Shown here in pieces: positions 19,862-28,055 of a stretch of 64,000 bases of DNA (its first letter is position 1; each line of letters begins with the position of its first letter). The translations under genes and the position numbers were made by a program. The notes beneath the pieces were generated by a model. It ran no database searches. It was given only the letters and a program-made list of their open reading frames with translations, and was not told where the DNA came from. The stretch lies in NCBI GenBank assembly GCA_900638155.1, contig LR134495.1, forward strand, positions 1,736,001-1,800,000, written 5' to 3'. Source of the stretch: Mannheimia haemolytica. GTDB lineage: Bacteria > Pseudomonadota > Gammaproteobacteria > Enterobacterales > Pasteurellaceae.

Positions 19862-20815
19862 ATGGAAATTATACTCCGATTATTATGGCGTCGCCTAATG
19901 GCTCTGCCGGTAATGATCTTAGGCGTAACTGCCTTGGTATTTATTGTTTTACAATTCACCCCCGGAGATCCGGCAACCGTTGCTCTCGGTGAAAGCGCCA
20001 GCGAAGCCGCTAAAGAAATCTATCGTGAACAACATGGGTTAAATGATCCATTGCTTGTACAATATTTTCGCTTTTTAGGGAATTTATTCGTATTAGATTT
20101 CGGTATGACAACCCCTCCAGAACAGCCTATTGTTGATATGATTGCTAAAGCATTCCCTTTAACATTACAGCTTACCTTTATTGGGGTCTTCTTAGCTGCT
20201 ATCGTCTCTTTCACATTAGGTGTAACGGCAGCACTTTACCGTGATACTTGGATTGATCAATTAATCCGTTTAATCTCGGTTGCCGCTGTTGCCACACCTT
20301 CTTTCTGGTTGGGTATTTTATTGATTCAATACTTCTCCTTAAAATTAGATTGGTTGCCTTCAGGCGGTTTTATTCCATTTAGCGAAGATCCAAAAGGCTA
20401 TGTAAACTCAATGGTTCTCCCTTCACTCGCTTTAGCTGTTCCTGTATGTGCCTCATTGATCCGTGTCGTGCGTACAACAATGGTAGAAGAAATGGATAAA
20501 GATTATGTTCGAACAGCCATCGGTAATGGTGTACCTTACTCAACGGTGATTCGCCACAATGTGCTTCGTAATGCCTTAATTACTCCGGTAACCGTGCTAG
20601 GTTTACGGGTTGGTTATTTATTAGGTGGTGCAGTTGTGATTGAACAGATCTTCGACTTACCGGGAATGGGTAAATTAATTTTCAACGGTATCGTCAATCA
20701 CGACTTAAACTTAGTGCAAGGTGTGGTATTAACCATTGCATTTACCTTCGTGTTGGTGAATATCATTGTTGATATTCTTTACTTGCTCATTAATCCAAAA
20801 ATTCGGAGTTTATAA
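19862..20815 (+). CDS. ABC transporter permease, DppB-like
   Basis: This 317-residue inner-membrane permease of the peptide/nickel import class has six hydrophobic segments, an N-terminal helix followed by the family motif FTPGDPATVALGESASE, and the ATPase-coupling EAA loop AIGNGVPYSTVIRHNVLRNALITPV. AAGGAG lies before the ATG, preceded by a 7-base hairpin at 19834-19849. The next gene starts one base after the stop. Confidence 0.9.
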   Translation: MEIILRLLWRRLMALPVMILGVTALVFIVLQFTPGDPATVALGESASEAAKEIYREQHGLNDPLLVQYFRFLGNLFVLDFGMTTPPEQPIVDMIAKAFPLTLQLTFIGVFLAAIVSFTLGVTAALYRDTWIDQLIRLISVAAVATPSFWLGILLIQYFSLKLDWLPSGGFIPFSEDPKGYVNSMVLPSLALAVPVCASLIRVVRTTMVEEMDKDYVRTAIGNGVPYSTVIRHNVLRNALITPVTVLGLRVGYLLGGAVVIEQIFDLPGMGKLIFNGIVNHDLNLVQGVVLTIAFTFVLVNIIVDILYLLINPKIRSL

Positions 20816-20816
20816 T

Positions 20817-22787
20817 ATGTTTCGCCAAGGATTAGCTGCTCGACTTGCTTCAGGCGGTGCAAGATTTAGAGCATTATCAACCAGCTCAAAAATCGCCTTA
20901 CTCTTTATTGTATTTATCGCATTAGTCGCTATTTTTGCACCATTAGTAGCGCCTTATGACCCACTGCAAACGCTACGTCCAGTGCAAGCTCCAAGCGGTG
21001 ATTATTTATTCGGTACAGACCGTTTAGGACGTGATATTTTCTCGCGTATGGTATGGGGAGCAAGAACATCTCTCTTTATCGGTTTAGGTGCGGTAGGCGT
21101 TGCGATTCTATTCGGTAGTATTTTAGGGGCAACCGCGGCAACCGCCGATAAATTCGGTAACGAAGTGATTATGCGTTTTATGGATATCTTAATGGCATTC
21201 CCGGGTATCGCATTAGCTGCTGTATTACTTGCCACTTTCGGTAACTCTGTACCTGTGATTATCGTGACTATTGCGGTTGTTTACACTCCCCAACTTGCCC
21301 GAGTGGTGCGTGCTAACGTAGTATCTCAATGGGAAGAAGATTATGTGCGTGCCGAGCGTGTAATTGGTGGTAGCCGTACTTATATTCTATTAAAACACGT
21401 TGTGCGTAATACTGCTGCACCGGTTTTAGTATTCGCAACAGTGATGGTTGCTGATGCCATCGTATTTGAAGCATCACTTTCATTCTTAGGTGCAGGTGTG
21501 CAACCTCCATTCCCATCTTGGGGAAATATTTTATCTGAAGGTCGTAACTTAGTCTTAAGTGGCTTCTGGTGGGCGACAACTTTCGCAGGGATTATGATTT
21601 TATTAACCGTACTTGCGTTAAATATCCTTGCTGAAGGCTTAACCGATGCGTTAGTAAATCCAAAACTAAAACGTTCAACTCAAAGTAAAGAAGATGTCGC
21701 AAAACCATTGGCAACAGACGTTCAAGAAGCAATGTCTGAAACTCTTGCGTTAAAACGTTACTTACTCAAATTACACGAGAAAGAAACGACCCGTACTGAC
21801 CGTATGCAATTAAACTCAACGGCCAAACCGATTTTACAAGTGAAAAACTTATCAATCCGTTTTCCGAATCGTTATGGTGAAACTCCGCTTGTTGATAATA
21901 TCAGCTTTACTGTTCACGAAGGCGAAACCATGGGCTTAGTGGGTGAATCTGGTTGTGGTAAATCAATCACCGCATTCTCAATTATGGGTTTATTACCAAA
22001 AACTGCAAAAATCACTGGTGAAATCCTCTTTACCGACCGTTCAGGTAAACAACACAATCTTTTAGAATCAGCCGATTTAAATGCCCTTCGTGGTCACGAA
22101 ATCTCGATGATTTACCAAGATGCATTAAGTGCGTTAAACCCATCAATGCGTATTAAAGACCAAATGGCACAATTAATCAGCCGTGGTGGTAAACAATCAG
22201 CAGAAACATTATTGCAATGGGTAAAACTTGACCCGGAAAAAACGCTCAACCGTTATCCTCACGAGTTATCCGGAGGACAACGTCAGCGTGTATTAATTGC
22301 AATGGCACTTGCTCGTGAACCGAAACTATTGATTGCTGATGAACCAACAACAGCATTAGACGTAACCGTTCAAGCTGAAGTGATCAAATTATTAAACGAA
22401 TTACGTGAGAAACTTGGATTTGCAATGGTATTCGTGAGCCACGACTTAGCTTTAGTGGCACAAATCGCTCACCACATCACGGTAATGTATGCTGGTCAAG
22501 TGGTTGAAACTGCACCAACTACGCCATTATTGGCAAACCCAACACACGAATACACACGTGGATTATTAGGCTCGGTACTTTCTACCGAATTGCGTGCAGA
22601 ACGCCTATACCAAATTCCGGGCAGTGTGCCTTCACCATTTGATTTTGCGAAAGGTGACCGTTTTGCGAGTCGTTCATTAAGACCAGATGCAAACCCTGAA
22701 CAGCACTTGAAATTAGTGCCAACCGGTGATCACCCACAACACTTCTGGGCTTCACACTTAGAAGATCCACAATCTAAAGAAGCATAA
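20817..22787 (+). CDS. Fused ABC permease (DppC-like) and ATPase (DppD-like)
   Basis: This 656-residue fusion has an N-terminal DppC-type permease (about 1-290; six membrane segments, FGTDRLGRDIFSR signature, EAA loop GGSRTYILLKHVVRNTAAPV), a linker rich in charged residues, and an ABC ATPase with Walker A GESGCGKS (about 375-382), signature LSGGQRQRV (about 482) and Walker B LLIADEPTTALD. The C-terminal oligo_HPY tail is present, but the two cysteines common in GC-F-RC are replaced (KGDRFASRSLRP). The ATG with GGAG eight bases upstream is preferred to an earlier TTG. Genes of this kind are usually separate. Confidence 0.88.
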   Translation: MFRQGLAARLASGGARFRALSTSSKIALLFIVFIALVAIFAPLVAPYDPLQTLRPVQAPSGDYLFGTDRLGRDIFSRMVWGARTSLFIGLGAVGVAILFGSILGATAATADKFGNEVIMRFMDILMAFPGIALAAVLLATFGNSVPVIIVTIAVVYTPQLARVVRANVVSQWEEDYVRAERVIGGSRTYILLKHVVRNTAAPVLVFATVMVADAIVFEASLSFLGAGVQPPFPSWGNILSEGRNLVLSGFWWATTFAGIMILLTVLALNILAEGLTDALVNPKLKRSTQSKEDVAKPLATDVQEAMSETLALKRYLLKLHEKETTRTDRMQLNSTAKPILQVKNLSIRFPNRYGETPLVDNISFTVHEGETMGLVGESGCGKSITAFSIMGLLPKTAKITGEILFTDRSGKQHNLLESADLNALRGHEISMIYQDALSALNPSMRIKDQMAQLISRGGKQSAETLLQWVKLDPEKTLNRYPHELSGGQRQRVLIAMALAREPKLLIADEPTTALDVTVQAEVIKLLNELREKLGFAMVFVSHDLALVAQIAHHITVMYAGQVVETAPTTPLLANPTHEYTRGLLGSVLSTELRAERLYQIPGSVPSPFDFAKGDRFASRSLRPDANPEQHLKLVPTGDHPQHFWASHLEDPQSKEA

Positions 22788-22801
22788 AGGAGAGCAATAC
22801 G

Positions 22802-23608
22802 ATGAGTATGAAATTTATCAAAGAACAGCCAATTATTGAACTGTCTAATATTGTTGTGCAATTTGCTTCTCGTGACGGCACCTTATTTAACCCGAAAAAA
22901 TTCACTGCGGTAAATGATGTCAGCCTAGCAATTCACGCCGGTGAAACAGTCGGTCTGGTTGGACAATCTGGTTGTGGCAAATCTACTTTAGCCAGTGTGA
23001 TGATCGGGCTTCAAAAACCAACCTCCGGCACAGTAAAATTTAACGGCTTAGAGATGAAATATGGCAGTGCGGAAGCTCGCAAATATTTCGGTAGCCAAGT
23101 GTCAGTAATTTTCCAAGACCCGGCAACCGCCCTAAATCCGCGTATGCGTGTGTTGGATATTTTAAAAGATCCGATGGATATTCATAATATCTTACAACCG
23201 CAAGAACGTGAGAAGCGGGTTTATGATTTGCTCTCTCGAGTCGGTCTACCTCGTTCAGCGGCGTTGGTCGAGCCAACCCGATTATCCGGTGGGCAAAAGC
23301 AACGTGTAGCGATTGCTCGTGCATTGGCATTAAATCCGAAGCTGATTGTGGCTGATGAACCAACCTCTGCACTTGACGTATCGGTTCGAGCTCAAGTACT
23401 GAACCTGCTGGCAGACTTGAAAAAAGAACTCAATTTAGCGATGGTATTTATCTCTCACGACTTACAAACCGTTCACCAAGTTTCAGACCGCATTGTGGTT
23501 ATGAACAGCGGTAAAATTGTGGAAATGGGCGATGCTTCAGACGTATTTGAACGCCCAACGCAAGAGTACACCCGAACCTTAATTGAAGCAGCACCATCTT
23601 TATTATAA
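22802..23608 (+). CDS. ABC transporter ATPase, DppF-like
   Basis: This 268-residue ATP-binding subunit is the second ATPase of the importer. It has Walker A GQSGCGKST, Q-loop IFQDPATALNPRM, signature LSGGQKQRVAIARALALNP, Walker B LIVADEPTSALD and H-loop ISHDLQTVHQ. The oligo_HPY extension is short (RPTQEYTRTLIEAAPSLL). AAGGAG at 22787-22792 overlaps the previous stop, so translation is probably linked. With the upstream genes it completes a B-C-D-F type transporter; the D-type half is fused to the C-type permease. Confidence 0.9.
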   Translation: MSMKFIKEQPIIELSNIVVQFASRDGTLFNPKKFTAVNDVSLAIHAGETVGLVGQSGCGKSTLASVMIGLQKPTSGTVKFNGLEMKYGSAEARKYFGSQVSVIFQDPATALNPRMRVLDILKDPMDIHNILQPQEREKRVYDLLSRVGLPRSAALVEPTRLSGGQKQRVAIARALALNPKLIVADEPTSALDVSVRAQVLNLLADLKKELNLAMVFISHDLQTVHQVSDRIVVMNSGKIVEMGDASDVFERPTQEYTRTLIEAAPSLL

Positions 23609-23623
23609 TTGTGCTTTGTGCCT

Positions 23624-23665
23624 ACAAGCGGTAAAATTTTTGAAAAATTTTACCGCTTGTGTTTT
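23624..23665 (+). terminator. Terminator built from an inverted uptake-signal pair
   Basis: ACAAGCGGTAAAATTTT and its complement (23624-23641/23643-23660) form a near-perfect hairpin followed by GTTTTATT. It ends the ABC transporter operon before the flavoprotein gene. Confidence 0.8.
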
Positions 23666-23670
23666 ATTCT

Positions 23671-25272
23671 ATGATCCAAATTACCCAAACCATTAACACC
23701 GATTTATTAATTGTCGGCTCTGGCATCGCCGGGCTTTCTGCGGCTGTTAAGGCAAAAGAAAAAGGCATTAATGCCTTACTGATTAGCAAATCCACCATTG
23801 GCTCGGGAGCAAGCTACTTTCCGCTTAAAGCGACACTTGGCATTCAAGTAACCGGCGATGAAGCCGATAAAATTCACTTTAAAGAAGATATTGAAAACAT
23901 CGGCAAGGGTAAAATCAACCCCAATGTGGTGCAAGCTTATATTGAAGATTCACCACAAGCAATTGAATTACTAAACCGTATCGGCTTTCAGCCTTGGAAA
24001 CGTAACGATAACCGTCCTGCTTGTTTTGCCAAATACCCTCGCCCGATTTATTTAATTAAAGATTGGCGGGAATCTGCCCTACGAGCGAAACAAATTTTAC
24101 AAGCACAACAAATTGCTTTCTATGAAAATGCTACCTTACTACACATTGTGGTGGAAGATAATCAGGTGCAAGGTGCGGTATTTTCGCTCTCTACAAGCGG
24201 TCAAATTTCCTATATTTTTTGCAAAACCAAGCATATTATTTTAGCCGCAGGTGGCATTGCCGGGCTGTATAAAGATAATCTCTACCCGGCTGATGTCATC
24301 GGTTCACTTCATTATGTGGCACAACAAGCCGGGGCAACCTTGGTTAATCTTGCCTTTATTCAGTTCATTCCTGCCTTTGTCGAGCCAAAATACAAGGTGC
24401 TATTTGGCGAACATACATTGAAATATGTCACCCAAATTACCGATTCTAAGGACAACAACCTATTTCCACACTTAAATGCCGAGCAATTTGCAAAAATGGT
24501 GCTGGAACGTAGCCATTATGCTCCTTTCAGCCTTGATTTTGCCGGCGTGGAGTTCGATTTAGTGATGATGAAACATTTGCTTGAAAACCCTCACGAAAAA
24601 GGCATTTACCTAAAATACAGCCCAAAACTGTATGAAGACACGGAAGAGTTTTACACCGTCTATTTGAATTGGCTCAAAAATGAAGTCAGGATTGATTTAG
24701 TGCAAGATAAAATTGCAATCAAGCCGTTTGCTCATAGCTGTAACGGCGGCATTCAAATTAATCAATGGGGCGAAAGTGCAGTAAAAGGGCTATTTGCGAT
24801 TGGCGAAATTTCTCACTGCATTGAAGGGGCAAACCGTATGGGCGGAAATTCCGTGGGTGGTGGTTTAGTATTCGCTAAACGGGCGATAGCCGAAATTAAG
24901 CAGAGATTGCAACAAGAGGATTTGCAATCAGGTAATTTGCAAAAAAACAGCGAAATTTCACCGCTTGCAAAGGCAGAAAAGGCGTTAAATCAGCTTGCCA
25001 ACCCCAATGCAAATTTAGCACTGACAGCAAGCGAAGTGCTTTCGACCATTCGGGAAAATATGGCGTTATATGCCAATGTTTACCGAACCAGAGAAAATCT
25101 TCAATATCTACTGAATGAATTAGCAAGGTTAGAGCAAAAATTTGACCCACTTTACCACGCTCAATATCAAGGGATTGAGGTGTACAATGCGTTAAAAACC
25201 GCACAATTAGTGGTCAATCAAATGCTAAATGAGCAGAGTTTAGGTGCACACTACTTAGATGAACAAAATTAG
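23671..25272 (+). CDS. FAD-dependent oxidoreductase of the fumarate reductase / aspartate oxidase superfamily
   Basis: This is a 533-residue soluble flavoprotein. The FAD-binding LLIVGSGIAGLSAAV (GxGxxG at 16-21), an active-site His355 in AHSCNGGI and Arg389 in GANRMGGNSVGG, with GLFAIGE in between, place it with fumarate reductase, succinate dehydrogenase and NadB flavoproteins. It lacks the HYT motif of NadB and no FMN-binding or heme domain is seen, so the substrate and partner are open. The ATG at 23671 is chosen over a GTG at 23659 that lies inside the preceding terminator. It is followed 46 bases later by an NhaC-type carrier. Confidence 0.8.
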   Translation: MIQITQTINTDLLIVGSGIAGLSAAVKAKEKGINALLISKSTIGSGASYFPLKATLGIQVTGDEADKIHFKEDIENIGKGKINPNVVQAYIEDSPQAIELLNRIGFQPWKRNDNRPACFAKYPRPIYLIKDWRESALRAKQILQAQQIAFYENATLLHIVVEDNQVQGAVFSLSTSGQISYIFCKTKHIILAAGGIAGLYKDNLYPADVIGSLHYVAQQAGATLVNLAFIQFIPAFVEPKYKVLFGEHTLKYVTQITDSKDNNLFPHLNAEQFAKMVLERSHYAPFSLDFAGVEFDLVMMKHLLENPHEKGIYLKYSPKLYEDTEEFYTVYLNWLKNEVRIDLVQDKIAIKPFAHSCNGGIQINQWGESAVKGLFAIGEISHCIEGANRMGGNSVGGGLVFAKRAIAEIKQRLQQEDLQSGNLQKNSEISPLAKAEKALNQLANPNANLALTASEVLSTIRENMALYANVYRTRENLQYLLNELARLEQKFDPLYHAQYQGIEVYNALKTAQLVVNQMLNEQSLGAHYLDEQN

Positions 25273-25274
25273 TC

Positions 25275-25280
25275 TATAAT
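25275..25280 (+). promoter_or_regulatory. Candidate -10 box for the NhaC gene
   Basis: A consensus TATAAT lies 39 bases before the ATG, just after the flavoprotein stop. No convincing -35 hexamer was found, so this is tentative. Confidence 0.35.
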
Positions 25281-25318
25281 GCACGTTTGTTTTAAGAATA
25301 ATAAATCTAGGAGTATGA

Positions 25319-26701
25319 ATGAACCACTACCTACTTAAATTAAAACCGACTACCGCTGTCATACTGTCACTTTTAACCGTTTTTATCTTAGGTTTTACGA
25401 TGATCGGGCTGGGTTGGGTACCGCAAATTTCAATTTTAGCGGTTATTGTCATTCTGTTATTGTTTGGATTAGTCAATAAAATCCCGTTTAAAGAGATGCA
25501 AGATGGGATGTCTAAAGGCTTGATGTCAGGAATTGGGGCAGTTTACTTATTCTTTTTCATCGGCTTATTGGTATCGGCGTTGATGATGTCGGGGGCAATT
25601 CCAACCTTAATGTATTACGGTTTAAGCATTATTTCGCCTGAGTTATTTTATATTTCGGCTTTTGCGTTAAGTTCAGTAGTGGGGATTGCATTAGGTAGTA
25701 GTTTAACCACCACCGCCACCATTGGCGTTGCCTTTATCGGAATGGCTTCCGCTTTTGGGGCGAACCCTGCAATTGTCGCAGGAGCGGTGGTTTCAGGGGC
25801 GTTTTTTGGCGATAAAACCTCGCCGCTTTCAGATACAACTACTATTGCCGCTTCTGTAGTGGGCATTGATATGTTCGCTCATATCCGCAATATGCTTTAT
25901 ACCACCATTCCGGCGTGGGGTTTAACAGCACTATTCCTTTGGTTTTTAACCGATCCTTCTGATGCTCACAACTTAGCCAACATTGAGGCATTAAAAACCA
26001 ATTTACAAGAAACAGGCTTGATTCACGGTTATACATTATTGCCTTTCATTACCTTAATTTTAATGGCAATGAAACGGATTAATTCGATTTATATCATTGT
26101 TACTACTGTCGCATTATCATTAGTGATTACCTATATTCATAGTTCGCCGACATTAGAACAACTCGGTAATTATTTCTTTACCGGTTATAAACCCGTTGAA
26201 GGCGTGGATTTAGGAGATGTGGCATCGTTAGTCTCTCGAGGAGGGATTAACAGTATGTTCTTTACCATTACCATTGTCGTATTAGCATTAAGCTTGGGTG
26301 GATTATTACAAATCCTCGGTATTTTGCCGGCATTACTGAAAGGCATTAGCGGCTTTTTAACCAATACCGGACGAGTTACCTTTGTGGTTGCCAGCACCGC
26401 GGTGGGAATTAACGTCTTAATCGGTGAGCAATATTTAAGTTTATTATTGTCGGGTAATACTTTCCGCTCAACTTACGAACGCTTAGGTTTAGAGTTGAAA
26501 AATTTATCCCGTACCATTGAAGATGCAGGCACAGTTATCAACCCGTTAGTGCCTTGGAGTGTATGCGGTGTCTTTATCAGTAGCGTATTAAATGTACCGG
26601 TGTTAGATTATCTACCATACGCATTCTTCTGTTATATCTGTTTAATCCTTACCTTAATTTTTGGATTTACCGGGGTAACAATCAGTAAAAAAGCTAACTA
26701 A
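25319..26701 (+). CDS. NhaC-family Na+/H+ antiporter
   Basis: This 460-residue polytopic inner-membrane protein has the NhaC core: SSVVGIALGSSLTTTATIGVAFIGM, GAVVSGAFFGDKTSPLSDTTTIAASVVGIDMFAHI, and the later EDAGTVINPLVPWSVCG. About 11-12 membrane helices are apparent. AGGAG at 25309-25313 fixes the start, five bases before the ATG. Family members exchange Na+ for H+, and some act as organic acid or amino acid antiporters, so a role with the adjacent flavoprotein is possible but not shown. Confidence 0.88.
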   Translation: MNHYLLKLKPTTAVILSLLTVFILGFTMIGLGWVPQISILAVIVILLLFGLVNKIPFKEMQDGMSKGLMSGIGAVYLFFFIGLLVSALMMSGAIPTLMYYGLSIISPELFYISAFALSSVVGIALGSSLTTTATIGVAFIGMASAFGANPAIVAGAVVSGAFFGDKTSPLSDTTTIAASVVGIDMFAHIRNMLYTTIPAWGLTALFLWFLTDPSDAHNLANIEALKTNLQETGLIHGYTLLPFITLILMAMKRINSIYIIVTTVALSLVITYIHSSPTLEQLGNYFFTGYKPVEGVDLGDVASLVSRGGINSMFFTITIVVLALSLGGLLQILGILPALLKGISGFLTNTGRVTFVVASTAVGINVLIGEQYLSLLLSGNTFRSTYERLGLELKNLSRTIEDAGTVINPLVPWSVCGVFISSVLNVPVLDYLPYAFFCYICLILTLIFGFTGVTISKKAN

Positions 26702-26708
26702 TATGTGA

Positions 26709-26742
26709 AAAATGCCTACAAATTTGTAGGCATTTTCTTTTC
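26709..26742. terminator. Bidirectional terminator between nhaC and dxr
   Basis: A perfect 28-base palindrome (26709-26736) with T runs on both sides lies between convergent genes. It can stop transcription from either direction. Confidence 0.85.
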
Positions 26743-26746
26743 TCCG

Positions 26747-27937
26747 CTAAAGTTGCAACACTGCTTGTTTTGCTAATTCTCTGGCGAGCTTATCAATATG
26801 CAATACATCAGCAATTTCACTGACTTGAATAGGAGCGATATTTTCTACCACCGTGCGATTAACATTTACAATATCGGTAAAGCGGATTTGTTCATTCAAA
26901 AATGCCTCCACCGCCACCTCATTCGCTGCATTCATCGCCGTAGTGGCATATTGCCCTTCAGCGAAAGCCTCTATCGCTAATTTTAAATTTGGGTAACGGG
27001 CAAAATCCGGCTCAATAAAGGTTAGCTCTTTTAATTTAAAGAAATCTAATGGTGGCACACCGGCATTAATTCGGTTTGGATATGCCATCGTGTGAGCAAT
27101 CGGGGTACACATATCAGGGTTGCCCATTTGAGCAATTACCGAGCCGTCAATATAACGCACCATCGAATGAATAATTGATTGCGGGTGAATGATGATCTCT
27201 ATTTCATCTGCCGAGGCATTAAACAACCAGCGAGCTTCAATATACTCCAAGCCTTTATTCATCATAGTGGCTGAATCTACTGAAATTTTCTTACCCATCG
27301 ACCAATTTGGGTGAGCCACCGCTTGAGCCGGCGTAATCGAATCAAACTCATTTAGCGGTTTTATGCGAAACGGTCCGCCCGAACCGGTTAAAATAATTTT
27401 GCTTACGCCCAGTTCAGATAGCGAGCAAAACCCAACTTTTTGCTGAGCTTCAGGTGGGAGAGATTGAAAAATCGCATTATGTTCACTATCCACCGGCAAA
27501 AGTTTCGCCCCAGATTTACGGGCTTCATCAATAAAAATTTGCCCACAGGTTACTAGCGATTCTTTATTCGCCAACAACACGGTTTTGCCCGCTTTCACCG
27601 CAGAAAGCGTCGGCAATAACCCTGCTGCTCCTACAATAGCAGCCATTACCATATCCACTTCAGGGTGTGCCGCAAGCTCACAAATCGCAGCTTGACCGGC
27701 TAACACTTCAGTTTTAGCACCTAAAGTTGCCAATGCCGTTTTTAATGCTTGTGCAGCTTTTTCATCATCCATTGCCGCAAAAGTCGGCTGATATTGACGA
27801 CATTGCTCCAGCATTAATTCAACATTCTTGCCACCAACTAACGCAAACACCTCATATTGGTTTGGGTTATGTTCAACTACCGATAAAGTGCTTTTACCGA
27901 TAGAACCTGTTGAACCTAAAATCACTAATTTCTTCAT
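26747..27937 (-). CDS. dxr: 1-deoxy-D-xylulose 5-phosphate reductoisomerase
   Basis: Dxr (IspC) converts DXP to MEP with NADPH, the second step of the non-mevalonate isoprenoid pathway. The 396-residue protein begins with the NADPH motif [13 protein letters not shown], has LANKESLV and [15 protein letters not shown] (metal-binding Asp/Glu), the catalytic loop [19 protein letters not shown] and the conserved [10 protein letters not shown]. Length is normal. Confidence 0.96.
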   Translation of the reverse strand: MKKLVILGSTGSIGKSTLSVVEHNPNQYEVFALVGGKNVELMLEQCRQYQPTFAAMDDEKAAQALKTALATLGAKTEVLAGQAAICELAAHPEVDMVMAAIVGAAGLLPTLSAVKAGKTVLLANKESLVTCGQIFIDEARKSGAKLLPVDSEHNAIFQSLPPEAQQKVGFCSLSELGVSKIILTGSGGPFRIKPLNEFDSITPAQAVAHPNWSMGKKISVDSATMMNKGLEYIEARWLFNASADEIEIIIHPQSIIHSMVRYIDGSVIAQMGNPDMCTPIAHTMAYPNRINAGVPPLDFFKLKELTFIEPDFARYPNLKLAIEAFAEGQYATTAMNAANEVAVEAFLNEQIRFTDIVNVNRTVVENIAPIQVSEIADVLHIDKLARELAKQAVLQL

Positions 27938-27965
27938 TTTGTTTCTCTTTATCTAATGACTGATA

Positions 27966-27990
27966 AGGGCGAAAGATTTTTCGCCCCTAC
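27966..27990. repeat. GGGCGAAA palindrome, copy 1
   Basis: GGGCGAAA (27967-27974) pairs with TTTCGCCC (27979-27986), followed by CTACG. Similar palindromes occur at 51151 and, in degenerate form, at 50618. It lies between relA and dxr on the minus strand and may act as a transcript end. Confidence 0.55.
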
Positions 27991-28055
27991 GCCGTAATTA
28001 TGCGGATACTCATTCGTTGTTTGTAAATTGTTTAGCAAAAACAACCGCTTGTAGA

